Shown here: positions 8,525 through 16,748 of the stretch, in pieces
Layout: each line of letters begins with the position of its first letter
Position numbering within the stretch: position 1 is the first letter of the stretch
Source of the DNA: DATMQA01 sp035566895
GTDB lineage: Bacteria > Verrucomicrobiota > Verrucomicrobiia > Limisphaerales > UBA8199
DNA: 64,000 bases
Assembly: GCA_035566895.1 (NCBI GenBank)
Contig: DATMQA010000029.1
Span: 1-64,000 of the forward strand
Direction of reading: 5' to 3'
Translations under genes and position numbers: made by a program
Notes under the pieces: generated by a model
Database searches by the model: none
The model's input: the letters and a program-made list of their open reading frames with translations, nothing else
Told to the model about the DNA's origin: nothing

Positions 8525-9445
8525 TTATTTGTGGAGGAGATTGGTGGGGTTAACCGAGACGCCGGTCAACAAATCAAAGGGCGGTGTTTGCTGGTCGAAG
8601 ATCAGCGTCGAGCCCTTGAGGGAACCTTCGAGCGCGCTCAAACGGAAGATGAAGCTGGCCAGCTCGGGATTCTGCTGAAAGACCTTGAGGGATTTAATCG
8701 CTTCGGCTTCGCCTTTGCCGCGGATTTCGGTGGCCTGGGCCTCGGCGGTGGAGAGCAACTCGGAGGCTTTGCGGTCAGCTTCAGAGCGGATTTTTTGGGC
8801 CTCAGCGACGCCTTCGAACTCGGAGCGGTCGGCCAGGACCTTGCGCTCGGATTTCATCCGCTCGAAAACCGAAGTGGTGACGCTTTCGGGCAACCCCAAT
8901 TTTTTGACGCCGAGAAACTGGATTTCCAGGCCGTAATTCTGAGCGCGGACCTCGGCCTGGACGAGGTTAAGGATTTCCTGTTCGATGGCGGCGAACTTGT
9001 TGCCCTCACCTGCCGGGGCGAGAAAGTCCGCCAAAGGATGGTTGCCGATAACCGCGGTCTTGGCGCCACCCAACATGCGGTCCATGACCTGTTCGGCAGC
9101 GGCAATCGGGTCAGCGGTGCTGGCGAACTTAGGAAAGAAGGCCTGCGGCTCGGTAATTTTCCAACCGACATAGACGGAGGCCAGCAAGTTGAAACTGTCA
9201 GCGGTCAATCCTTCGGTGAACTTGTCCTCGAAATTCTGGACGCGCTGGTCGAAGCGGTGAACGCTTTGGACGGGCCAGGGCAATCGGGCATAGGGGCCGC
9301 CGGGTTCAGTGATGGTGCGGGTGGGTTTGCCGAAGGTCGTGACCACAACGACTTCGGATTTGCGGACCTGGAAACTGAAGAGCAACAGGCCAACGATGGC
9401 GAGCATGAGCAGGCCAACAATGATCGTGAATGGATTCTTTGTCAT
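8525..9445 (-). CDS. HflC-like SPFH-domain membrane protein
   Basis: 306 residues. One N-terminal membrane segment (residues 8-27), then an SPFH domain (VVVTTFGKPTRTITEPG, YARLPWPVQSVHRFD), an alanine/glutamate coiled coil (AEAQKIRSEADRKASELL) and a conserved end. The overall order matches HflC, the partner of HflK. It lies between two HflK-like genes with spacings of 6 bp and 2 bp, so co-translation is likely. It probably assembles with one or both neighbours in a membrane ring (inference). Confidence 0.88.
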   Translation of the reverse strand: MTKNPFTIIVGLLMLAIVGLLLFSFQVRKSEVVVVTTFGKPTRTITEPGGPYARLPWPVQSVHRFDQRVQNFEDKFTEGLTADSFNLLASVYVGWKITEPQAFFPKFASTADPIAAAEQVMDRMLGGAKTAVIGNHPLADFLAPAGEGNKFAAIEQEILNLVQAEVRAQNYGLEIQFLGVKKLGLPESVTTSVFERMKSERKVLADRSEFEGVAEAQKIRSEADRKASELLSTAEAQATEIRGKGEAEAIKSLKVFQQNPELASFIFRLSALEGSLKGSTLIFDQQTPPFDLLTGVSVNPTNLLHK

Positions 9446-9451
9446 GGGGGA

Positions 9452-11329
9452 TTATTTCTTGGGGGCGGGGACGGTGATGTTAAGAATGTCTTTCGCCGCG
9501 GATTCCTGGAGGTCAAAGGTGATTACGTCGTGGGTATTGGTGGTGAGCATGATATATTTGCGCGCATTGGCAGTGGCCCGTTCGAAGGTCCGCAAATACG
9601 CGCGTTGGGCATAAACCGTGGGAGCCGTGGCGAAGGCGGGAAGCTGGTTGGTGAAGAGTCCCGCCTGGGCGACCGCGCCCAATTGACGAGCCGTGCGGTC
9701 GGCCTGGGCACGGTTGAGAATGGTGGTGGCTTGGGCATCGGCCAGTACGTTGGTGCGGATTTCGTCGGCGCGGGCGGCCAGGACTTTCGCCTTTCGGGTT
9801 TGCTCAGCACCGACGACCTTTTCGTAGTCCTCGGCGACCTTGACCGGGGGGTGGAGGTCGCCCAGGCCGGCGGTGATGATGCGGGCGCCGAGTTGGTGCT
9901 GGTCGGCGGCGGCCTGAATGCGCTCGACGAGGGATTTGGCAGCCAGCATGCGGCCTTGGGTCATCAGTTGGTTGAGATCGACTCCAGCCAGATAGCGCAC
10001 CACTTCGCGGGTGGCGAGGTCCTGCAAGAGTGAGGGGGCGTCTTCGTTGTTGTAAGCCCAATCCTCCAGGTTCGTAATCTGATATTGGACCGGGATGCTG
10101 ACGGTCAAAAGGCTTACCGGGGGTGTGCGTTTGCCGGCGGCTTCGTTCGTTGCGGTCAGCGAGGCGGCCTCGCGGTGGGCGATGAGGAAATTCTCTTCTT
10201 TGGTGTGAGCAACCGTCCAGAGCACGGCCCGCTCCTTTTCCTTCTCGGGGTCCTCAGTGAAGCCGACATCGAAGGTCTGGATTTGCTCGGTGCGGTAGCG
10301 ATAGACCTGGTCGATGGGCCAGGGCCATTTGAAGTGCGCGCCGGGTCCGAGCACAGGCCGGCCGTCGACGGGCTTGCCAAAGCGCTCGAGGAGAGCCTGC
10401 TCGCCCGGCTCAATGACGACGAAGCCGGTGGACAAAAGCAGCAGCAGCACCTGCAGAGGCAGCAGCCAAAAAATCGCGCGCCGAAAGAAAATATAAAACC
10501 AGGTCTCAGATACTTTGAACCCGAACTGATAATCGATGGCCTGGGCCGCCGTGGTGATGAGGCCTTCGGGCTGGCCAAGCAGGCCGACGAGCCGGCTCTC
10601 ATAGAGCGGCCGCTCAGGCTTGCCTTTAAGGCGGGGGCGGTAAATCTCCAGGACGAGGGCCACCATGGTCTCGACGGCCAGGACGGCGAGCAACCCACAT
10701 AAGGCATACGCCAGGTAGAAATCCGTCCGGGCAAAGCCGGCTATCCCACTGGCGATGCCGGCGCAGACGGCGGCGCAGACAATCGCGTTGAGGAGCAGGT
10801 AGCTGGCGCCGGGACGCAACAGGCGCTGGTTTTCGAGACGGGCGAAAGTCGCCGAAAAGCGGCCGAGCAAAAAAAGGACCAGCGCGAACAGCAGAAACAG
10901 GAAGGCGCCGGCCGTCGGTTCTTTAAGCTCGACGAGAGTGGTGGAACGGGAGAGCCAGCGCCAGAGAGACCAGGCGCCGCCAGCCTGGACGAGGCACAGC
11001 AGAACGGTGAAGGCCGGCACAAAAAAGCGCTCGAACTGCTCCCGCGCACGCTGGGCCGGGAAGATCTCCGCGTCTTTAGCTTCGAAGAGCGCCGAACCGC
11101 TATGGCCTTTGGCTAATTCCTCGAGTTCCAGCTTCTCGAGGCGTTCGCTGTCTTCCAGGCGGAGCTGAAACCAGCTCACCGCCGCGACCAGGATGCCCAG
11201 GCCAAGATAAACAACGCTGACCAGGCCCGCCAGGGTGTCGCTGTAGCGCGCGACGGCAAAGGCGGCGGTTCCCACCAACAGCAAAACCAGCAGATTGATC
11301 AGCCCGTGTTTTTGTATAGTTCGTTCCAT
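9452..11329 (-). CDS. large HflK-like protein with polytopic N-terminal domain
   Basis: 625 residues, about 1.5 times the usual length of HflK. The first 250 residues form a polytopic membrane domain of about four to six segments. Another membrane segment follows (FWLLPLQVLLLLLSTGFVVI), leading straight into an SPFH domain (GEQALLERFGKPVDG, GPGAHFKWPWPIDQVYRY) and a coiled-coil tail. It is separated from the EF-hand permease by 5 bp and from the hflC-like gene by 6 bp. The added membrane domain has no family I recognise. With a normal HflK also present in the operon, it may be a specialised scaffold subunit. Confidence 0.85.
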   Translation of the reverse strand: MERTIQKHGLINLLVLLLVGTAAFAVARYSDTLAGLVSVVYLGLGILVAAVSWFQLRLEDSERLEKLELEELAKGHSGSALFEAKDAEIFPAQRAREQFERFFVPAFTVLLCLVQAGGAWSLWRWLSRSTTLVELKEPTAGAFLFLLFALVLFLLGRFSATFARLENQRLLRPGASYLLLNAIVCAAVCAGIASGIAGFARTDFYLAYALCGLLAVLAVETMVALVLEIYRPRLKGKPERPLYESRLVGLLGQPEGLITTAAQAIDYQFGFKVSETWFYIFFRRAIFWLLPLQVLLLLLSTGFVVIEPGEQALLERFGKPVDGRPVLGPGAHFKWPWPIDQVYRYRTEQIQTFDVGFTEDPEKEKERAVLWTVAHTKEENFLIAHREAASLTATNEAAGKRTPPVSLLTVSIPVQYQITNLEDWAYNNEDAPSLLQDLATREVVRYLAGVDLNQLMTQGRMLAAKSLVERIQAAADQHQLGARIITAGLGDLHPPVKVAEDYEKVVGAEQTRKAKVLAARADEIRTNVLADAQATTILNRAQADRTARQLGAVAQAGLFTNQLPAFATAPTVYAQRAYLRTFERATANARKYIMLTTNTHDVITFDLQESAAKDILNITVPAPKK

Positions 11330-11334
11330 TTAAA

Positions 11335-12477
11335 TCAACTGAGTTCCCGCTCCTCGAACAGCACGATCGCCACCGCGAGCGCGGCGCCGACGTACCCGAG
11401 CACATAGGCAAAGGCCTTGCCGACATAGCCCCAATGAAAGGGGCCCTTGCCCGCCTCGACCGCGTCGGCGAGCCAGAAAAGCTGCCAATTCGGAGTGATG
11501 GTGTAAAGGACAGAGGCCCACCCGGAGCCGCCGAGGCCGGCACGCGCCAGCCGCGCTTTGTCTTCGGCGCCGATTTTTTGCCGCTCGGCCGAGTCGAGGG
11601 TGCCGTTGTGATCGGTGTCGTATTTTTCGACGATTTGCTTGAGGAGTCGTTTTTGAGGTTCGGACCAGCGGGAGCCGCTCATTTCGGCTTTCAATTCATA
11701 GCGCCAGACGGGGTCGGCGCGGCGGCCGAAAAGGTAATCGGACATAATGCCGAGGAGAAAGAAGGCCGAGCAGATGGCCAGCGTGGGAATGATGTCCAGG
11801 CGGGTCGAGCAAGCCAGCGCGAGCGCTGCCAGAATCCAAAGCGCAAACAGAATAAGGACGCCCGCAGGAATCATGCGCCAATCCACGCCGGTGGCGAACG
11901 CCTGGGGTTTGGCTTCTTTGGTGTAGAAATTGATGACCACAAAGGCGAGGGTGAGCATCGCCAGCACGCAAAAAACCGCGTCAGAGACAAACGGGCGGCG
12001 GAGGAAGAAATTGCTGAAGCCGCCCAAGAGGTAGGCGAGGGCCAGGGCCAGGGCGAAGAGGCCGAGGGCAAACAAATCGGTGGACCCGTAGGCGTCGAAG
12101 GCCATCCGGCTAGCGAGCAGTGCGGCTACGAGGTTGACGTAGGTGAGCAGGGTGAGCGCCGCGATGAGGCCGGCGTATTTGGCCAGCAGGAACTGCGCGC
12201 GCCCCACAGGTTTGGACAGCACAGCCAGGGCAGTTCCGGTCCGAATCTCGCGCGCCAGCGAGGCCGAGGCGCTGAGGATGGCACCCAGCAGACCGGCCAG
12301 CAGCATGACGGCCAGGGTGCTGTTTTTGACGAGCTTGGGCTCGTCGCCGAAAGCAAAGTAATAGGGGGTCGCTAGAAAGATCTCGAACAGGGCCGAACAG
12401 GTCATGAGCAACAGGAAGACCGGTTGCCGGACCAGTTCCATGAGCGCGTTGGTGGCGATGGTAATGAACTGTCGCAT
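11335..12477 (-). CDS. ABC-2 type permease with an EF-hand loop
   Basis: 380 residues with about seven membrane segments, and near residue 74 the motif LAREIRTG...KPVGRAQFLLAK shared with the permease at 1781. Residues 287-298 (DTDHNGTLDSAE) are a textbook 12-residue EF-hand calcium loop: D1, D3, N5, G6, a hydrophobic at 8, D9 and E12. It lies in a soluble segment between membrane segments at about 229-251 and 330-375. This first gene of the SPFH operon has no ATPase next to it; the one at 3188 is the nearest candidate. I know of no calcium-binding ABC-2 permease subfamily, so the loop is notable. Confidence 0.83.
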   Translation of the reverse strand: MRQFITIATNALMELVRQPVFLLLMTCSALFEIFLATPYYFAFGDEPKLVKNSTLAVMLLAGLLGAILSASASLAREIRTGTALAVLSKPVGRAQFLLAKYAGLIAALTLLTYVNLVAALLASRMAFDAYGSTDLFALGLFALALALAYLLGGFSNFFLRRPFVSDAVFCVLAMLTLAFVVINFYTKEAKPQAFATGVDWRMIPAGVLILFALWILAALALACSTRLDIIPTLAICSAFFLLGIMSDYLFGRRADPVWRYELKAEMSGSRWSEPQKRLLKQIVEKYDTDHNGTLDSAERQKIGAEDKARLARAGLGGSGWASVLYTITPNWQLFWLADAVEAGKGPFHWGYVGKAFAYVLGYVGAALAVAIVLFEERELS

Positions 12478-12662
12478 CTGCTAGTCAGTCAAGCGTGACA
12501 GGATATGAATCATAAGTCCGAATGCAATTCCATAATCCATTTAACTTGACCGCATTGTGGAAAACTTGTTCGAGGAGGGAACTGTGCGTTTGAACGCACA
12601 CGGGTGTCCCTGAGGTTGCGGACCCGTTTGCTATTGTTGGCGCGACTCGTCCGGGTTTAAAA
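12478..12662. promoter_or_regulatory. divergent spacer between permease and oppA, with hairpin
   Basis: This 185-bp region must hold the promoters for both the minus-strand SPFH operon and the plus-strand oppABC operon. A perfect palindrome, TGTGCGTT-TG-AACGCACA, sits at 12583-12600. A shorter inverted pair, cgggt...acccg, follows at about 12602-12629. The segment 12580-12601 recurs at 53369-53390 on the opposite strand with two mismatches, so it may be a dispersed element rather than an operator. Confidence 0.5.
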
Positions 12663-14294
12663 TTGGTAGTGATCACGGCTCAGGCATCGCTCATCCCGTC
12701 TGGCACAGCCCACGCATCGCCCTTCACATTAATCGCCGCCCTGCTCCTCACCGCTTGCCGCCCGGAGCCGGCGGCCGACCTGGTTATCGTCAACGGGAGT
12801 GAGCCGGAGTCGTTGGACCCGGCGCTGGTGACCTCCATGCCGGACATGCGCATCACCAAGGCGCTGTTCGAAGGGTTGTTGCGGCTGGATGGTAAAACCG
12901 GCCGGCCCGCGCCGGCACTGGCGCAAAGCTGGGATGTCTCGCCGGATGGCCGGGTCTACACCTTCCATTTGCGCACGAACGCGGTTTGGTCCACCGGTGA
13001 GCTGATCACCAGCGGGGACGTAGTTTATTCGTGGCGCCGCGCCCTGGCGCCGGCCACCGCCGCCGATTACGCAGGCGAGCTCTTCTATATCAAGAATGCC
13101 GAGGCCTTTTACACCGGGGCAATCAAAGACCCGGCGCAACTCGGCATCCGGGCCTTGGACGCGCGCACGCTCGAGGTCGAGCTCAGCTCTCCCGTGGCGT
13201 TTTTCCCGGACCTATGCTGTCTGCCAGTCTTGGCGAGTGTGCCGCAACAGGCAATTGAGAACCACGGTGACCGTTGGCTGATGGAACGGCCTTTGCCGTC
13301 GAGCGGCCCTTACGAACTGGTAGCCTGGCGCCTGAACGACAAAGTTCGCCTGCGCAAAAACCCGCGTTACTGGGATGCGGCCAACACCAGGAGCGCGGTC
13401 ATCGACCTTTTGCCGACGCCTTCCCCCAACACCGCGCTAAACCTCTACCAAACCCACGAGGCCGATGTCATCTGGGACAAAGACCTCGTGCCAGTTGAAC
13501 TGATGGACGCGCTGATGAAACGGCCGGATTTTCATAATTTCGCATTTCTGGGCACGTATTTCTACCGCTTCAATGTGACCCGCAAGCCGTTCGATGACCC
13601 GCGCGTGCGCCGGGCCTTTGCCCTGGCGACAGATAAACAACGCATCACGCGCAAGTTGACTTTCGGTGGCGAAAAGCCGGCGTTTCATTTCGTGCCGGAA
13701 GGCGTGGCCAATTACCAATCGCCGCAGGGCCTGCCGTTTGACCCGCCGCAGGCGCGCCGATTGCTGGCCGAGGCCGGCTTCCCGGGCGGCAAAGGGTTCC
13801 CCCGCTTTCAGTACAGCTTTTTCTCCTCGGCGGGCGGTGCGGCAAAGATCCAGGGCAAGATCGCGATCGAGTTGCAACAGATGTGGCGCCAGGAGTTAGG
13901 CATCGACATGGAACTGCGTCAGATCGAGCGTAAAATCTTTTACAATGCGCAATCGCGGTTGGATTACGATGTTTCGGCTTCCAGTTGGGTGGGCGATTAC
14001 AATGATGCCAATACTTTTCTGGATCTTTACCTGAGCAACAGCGGCAATAACCGGACCGGGTGGAAGAACCCGCGTTACGATCGCTTGCTAGAGGAGGCCA
14101 ATTGGCAAATAGAGCTGAGCCGCCGCGCCGATTTGCTCCGACAGGCCGAGACGCTATTGATTGCCGAAGATGCCCCCATCGTGCCGATTTATTTCTATTC
14201 GGGCTTCATGTATTTTAATGATGCTAAGATCAAAGGCATTTATCCCAATGTGCTCGATGAACATCCGTTGCAGGACATCTGGAAAGTGAAGTGA
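12663..14294 (+). CDS. oppA: oligopeptide ABC transporter substrate-binding lipoprotein
   Basis: 543 residues, the usual length for the SBP_bac_5 family. The N-terminus carries a lipoprotein signal ending in the lipobox LLLTAC. It continues with family landmarks: VNGSEPESLDPALV, TFHLRTNAVWSTGELIT, DVVYSWRRAL and DPRVRRAFALATD. It would capture peptides in the periplasm and deliver them to OppBC, which follow directly. The start given is a TTG; the GTG two codons later works equally well. No OppD or OppF ATPase is present in the window, so these must be encoded elsewhere or shared with another system. Confidence 0.9.
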   Translation: MVVITAQASLIPSGTAHASPFTLIAALLLTACRPEPAADLVIVNGSEPESLDPALVTSMPDMRITKALFEGLLRLDGKTGRPAPALAQSWDVSPDGRVYTFHLRTNAVWSTGELITSGDVVYSWRRALAPATAADYAGELFYIKNAEAFYTGAIKDPAQLGIRALDARTLEVELSSPVAFFPDLCCLPVLASVPQQAIENHGDRWLMERPLPSSGPYELVAWRLNDKVRLRKNPRYWDAANTRSAVIDLLPTPSPNTALNLYQTHEADVIWDKDLVPVELMDALMKRPDFHNFAFLGTYFYRFNVTRKPFDDPRVRRAFALATDKQRITRKLTFGGEKPAFHFVPEGVANYQSPQGLPFDPPQARRLLAEAGFPGGKGFPRFQYSFFSSAGGAAKIQGKIAIELQQMWRQELGIDMELRQIERKIFYNAQSRLDYDVSASSWVGDYNDANTFLDLYLSNSGNNRTGWKNPRYDRLLEEANWQIELSRRADLLRQAETLLIAEDAPIVPIYFYSGFMYFNDAKIKGIYPNVLDEHPLQDIWKVK

Positions 14295-14296
14295 CG

Positions 14297-15244
14297 ATGT
14301 ACTTCCTCAAACGCCTCCTCCTCCTCCCTCCGCTGTTGCTCTTGATCAGCTTCCTGGCGTTTGGGCTGGTGCACCTGACTCCCGGCGGGCCCTTTGATCG
14401 TGAACGCCGGCCCGCTTCGCCCGAAATCGAACGCGCCGTCAAGGCGAAGTACCACCTCGACGAACCACTGTTGAAACAATATTTCCGCTATCTGGGTTTG
14501 GTTTGGGAAAGGGACAAGAATGGGCGCTGGAGACACGCCCCCGCCAGCTTCGACACTTCCCTGAGGTACCGGAATCACGCCGTGAGCGACGTCATCGCGC
14601 AAGGCTTGCCGGTGTCGATGTCACTGGGCCTGGTGGCGTTCGGTTTTGCGCTCGGAGTCGGGTTGCCGGTGGGCTATTTCACCGCAGTGCGGCGGGGGCA
14701 CTGGGAAGAGTATGCGGGCAGTTTTTTGGCGATGCTGGCCGTCTGCATTCCGGGCCTGGTGGTGGGGCCGCTGCTCATCATGCTTTTTGCAATTAAATGG
14801 CGGTGGTTTCCGGTCGCGCTGTGGGGCTCGGCGCAGCATGCCATTCTGCCGGTTATCGCCCTTGGACTGTTCTTTTCCGGCCGCGTCGCCCGGCTGCTGC
14901 ACGCAGGGATGCTCGAGACCATGCAGGCCGAGTTCATCATCACGGCCCGTGCCAAAGGGCTGAGCGAGAATGCCGTGCTGCTGAAACATGCCTTTCGGCT
15001 GGCGGTCCTGCCGGTGGTTTCCTACTCTGGCCCCTTGCTGGCGGATCTGCTGACCGGCTCATTTGTCATTGAAAGCATTTTCCAGATTCCCGGGCTGGGA
15101 TTGCAGATGGTCAATAGCTCCCTCAACTCGGATTACACGATGACGGTGGGTTTGGCGTTACTCTATGCCGTGCTGCTGGTGCTGTTGAACCTGCTGGTCG
15201 ATCTTGTTCATGTGCTGCTGGACCGGAGGGTAAAGTATGGATGA
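14297..15244 (+). CDS. oppB: oligopeptide ABC transporter permease, OppB type
   Basis: About 315 residues. Typical OppB/DppB layout: an N-terminal membrane segment followed by HLTPGGPFD, then KYHLDEPLLKQYFRYLG, and the coupling-loop sequence RAKGLSENAVLLKHAFRLAVLP. The ATG at 14297 follows the oppA stop by 2 bp. A GTG at 14291, overlapping that stop, is an alternative start. It forms the peptide channel with OppC. Confidence 0.92.
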   Translation: MYFLKRLLLLPPLLLLISFLAFGLVHLTPGGPFDRERRPASPEIERAVKAKYHLDEPLLKQYFRYLGLVWERDKNGRWRHAPASFDTSLRYRNHAVSDVIAQGLPVSMSLGLVAFGFALGVGLPVGYFTAVRRGHWEEYAGSFLAMLAVCIPGLVVGPLLIMLFAIKWRWFPVALWGSAQHAILPVIALGLFFSGRVARLLHAGMLETMQAEFIITARAKGLSENAVLLKHAFRLAVLPVVSYSGPLLADLLTGSFVIESIFQIPGLGLQMVNSSLNSDYTMTVGLALLYAVLLVLLNLLVDLVHVLLDRRVKYG

Positions 15245-16214
15245 GCAGAAAGTGCAGCCTCGAAGTCCGGGCCCTCTGACCGTGAACCATCGATTGGCTC
15301 GTTTCCGGCGCAATCGTCCGGCGTTGCTTAGTTCCTGGTTCCTGGCGGCGCTCCTCCTGCTCGTCTCCGCCTGGCCTTTCGCCCTGAAGCTCTCAACCCT
15401 TTCGGGGCCCAAGGGAGCCGCCTTCGCCCAGCGCTTTGACCCCGACCAACTTTCCGACGACCAATTCCAGCCGCCCAAGGCAAACCACTGGTTCGGCACC
15501 GACGTGCATGGCCGGGACTTGTTCTCGCGGGTACTCTACGGCGCGCAAATCTCGCTGCTGGTCGGACTGGTGGGGGCGGGGGTCAGCCTGGCCATTGGCG
15601 TATTGTGGGGCGCGATCGCGGGCTACGCCGGGGGACGTGTCGATGGCGCGATGATGCGGTTCGTCGATATCCTCTACTCGCTGCCGTCGATCATTTTCGT
15701 CATTGTCCTGATCACGACTCTCGAAGGCGTGTTGAAGCGATGGCTGGGCGGCATCGGTTCGCCCAACGTGGCCAAATCCGCGCGGCTGATGTTTCTGTTC
15801 GTGGGTTTGGGCGCGGTTTCCTGGCTGAACATGGCGCGCATCGTCCGCGGGCAGGTGCTCTCGCTCAAGCAACGGGCCTTCGTCGAAGCCAGCCGGGCGC
15901 TGGGTGCCGGGCCGGTGCGAATCCTGGTGCGGCATATCATCCCCAACACCCTCGGGGTCGTCATCGTGTATCTGACCCTGACCGTACCGGCGATTATGCT
16001 CTATGAATCGTTTCTGAGCTATCTCGGCCTGGGGATTCAACCGCCGATGGCGAGCTGGGGCTCGCTGATTGCCGAGGGTGCCGACCAGATCAACCCGATC
16101 CGTATTTACTGGTGGTTGATTGGCTTTCCTGGCGGGTTTTTGGTGACAGCGCTGTTGGCGCTGAACTTCCTGGGCGACGGCCTGCGGGATGCCTGGGATG
16201 TGAGGGGAGGGTGA
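15237..16214 (+). CDS. oppC: oligopeptide ABC transporter permease, OppC type
   Basis: 325 residues. The N-terminal OppC segment (RLARFRRNRPALLSSWFLAALLL) precedes the conserved HWFGTDVHGRDLFSRVLYGAQ and the coupling loop EASRALGAGPVRILVRHIIPN. It overlaps oppB by 8 bp, indicating translational coupling. The last 109 bases are overlapped on the other strand by the open frame of the MOSC gene, so the two operons converge without a clear terminator. Confidence 0.93.
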   Translation: MDEQKVQPRSPGPLTVNHRLARFRRNRPALLSSWFLAALLLLVSAWPFALKLSTLSGPKGAAFAQRFDPDQLSDDQFQPPKANHWFGTDVHGRDLFSRVLYGAQISLLVGLVGAGVSLAIGVLWGAIAGYAGGRVDGAMMRFVDILYSLPSIIFVIVLITTLEGVLKRWLGGIGSPNVAKSARLMFLFVGLGAVSWLNMARIVRGQVLSLKQRAFVEASRALGAGPVRILVRHIIPNTLGVVIVYLTLTVPAIMLYESFLSYLGLGIQPPMASWGSLIAEGADQINPIRIYWWLIGFPGGFLVTALLALNFLGDGLRDAWDVRGG

Positions 16215-16744
16215 CTGCGAGGGCGATGTTCGATGCGCGATGCCTCACGGCTATCAACCATCAAGCAGCATGTTGCGCATCGAAGAATGCCATCGGTAAG
16301 GATGCGCGCACGCAAGCCGCCGCGGCCTTGCAACCAATCTTCGGCTCCCGGACCGAGGGCGGAGTTCATCCAATAACAGGGTTTGCATTCCTCGACGCCG
16401 GTAAAGCGCACGCCATGAAACTCAAATTCAGCGCCAATCAACTCATTTAAATCCATACCGGCGACAAGAAGATTGCGCCGCGTGGCGGACGGTTGAACTT
16501 GGGGCAGGTTGAGTTCACGCCGAAGGGCCTCGAAGACTTCCACGCAGAAGAATGTAATTTGGCCTTTGTAGTTTTCCTTGAAGTCGAAGAAGCGGTCGCC
16601 CCTGATGCCACGACCAGCGACGCATTCGATCTGATTCACTTCGATCATGGGATTCTGGCCTGGGGGTTGCCCGTGATGGCCGAAGAACCTGTGCCCCGGC
16701 GAAATGAAAATTCGCTCAAGCCTAATCTCGAGTGCGGTATTCAT
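16106..16744 (-). CDS. MOSC-domain protein at the end of the nitrate operon
   Basis: 212 residues from the ATG at 16744, only 4 bp after the nirA stop. The MOSC core is visible: GIRGDRFFDFKENYKGQITFF, RRNLLVAGMDLNELIGAEF, FTGVEECKPC and GGLRARILTDGILR. MOSC domains occur in proteins that carry or act on molybdenum cofactor, which fits a nitrate reductase operon. The last 50 residues, after GILR, are Arg/Ser/Pro-rich, overlap oppC antisense and do not look like a natural domain, so the true stop may have been lost. Confidence 0.75.
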   Translation of the reverse strand: MNTALEIRLERIFISPGHRFFGHHGQPPGQNPMIEVNQIECVAGRGIRGDRFFDFKENYKGQITFFCVEVFEALRRELNLPQVQPSATRRNLLVAGMDLNELIGAEFEFHGVRFTGVEECKPCYWMNSALGPGAEDWLQGRGGLRARILTDGILRCATCCLMVDSREASRIEHRPRSHPPLTSQASRRPSPRKFSANSAVTKNPPGKPINHQ

Positions 16745-16748
16745 CGGA

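Noticed and set aside
8531..10033. 500-codon plus-strand open frame over the HflC-like and HflK-like genes
   Set aside because: Spans two real genes and their junction on the other strand, which a true gene would rarely do; no recognisable domain.
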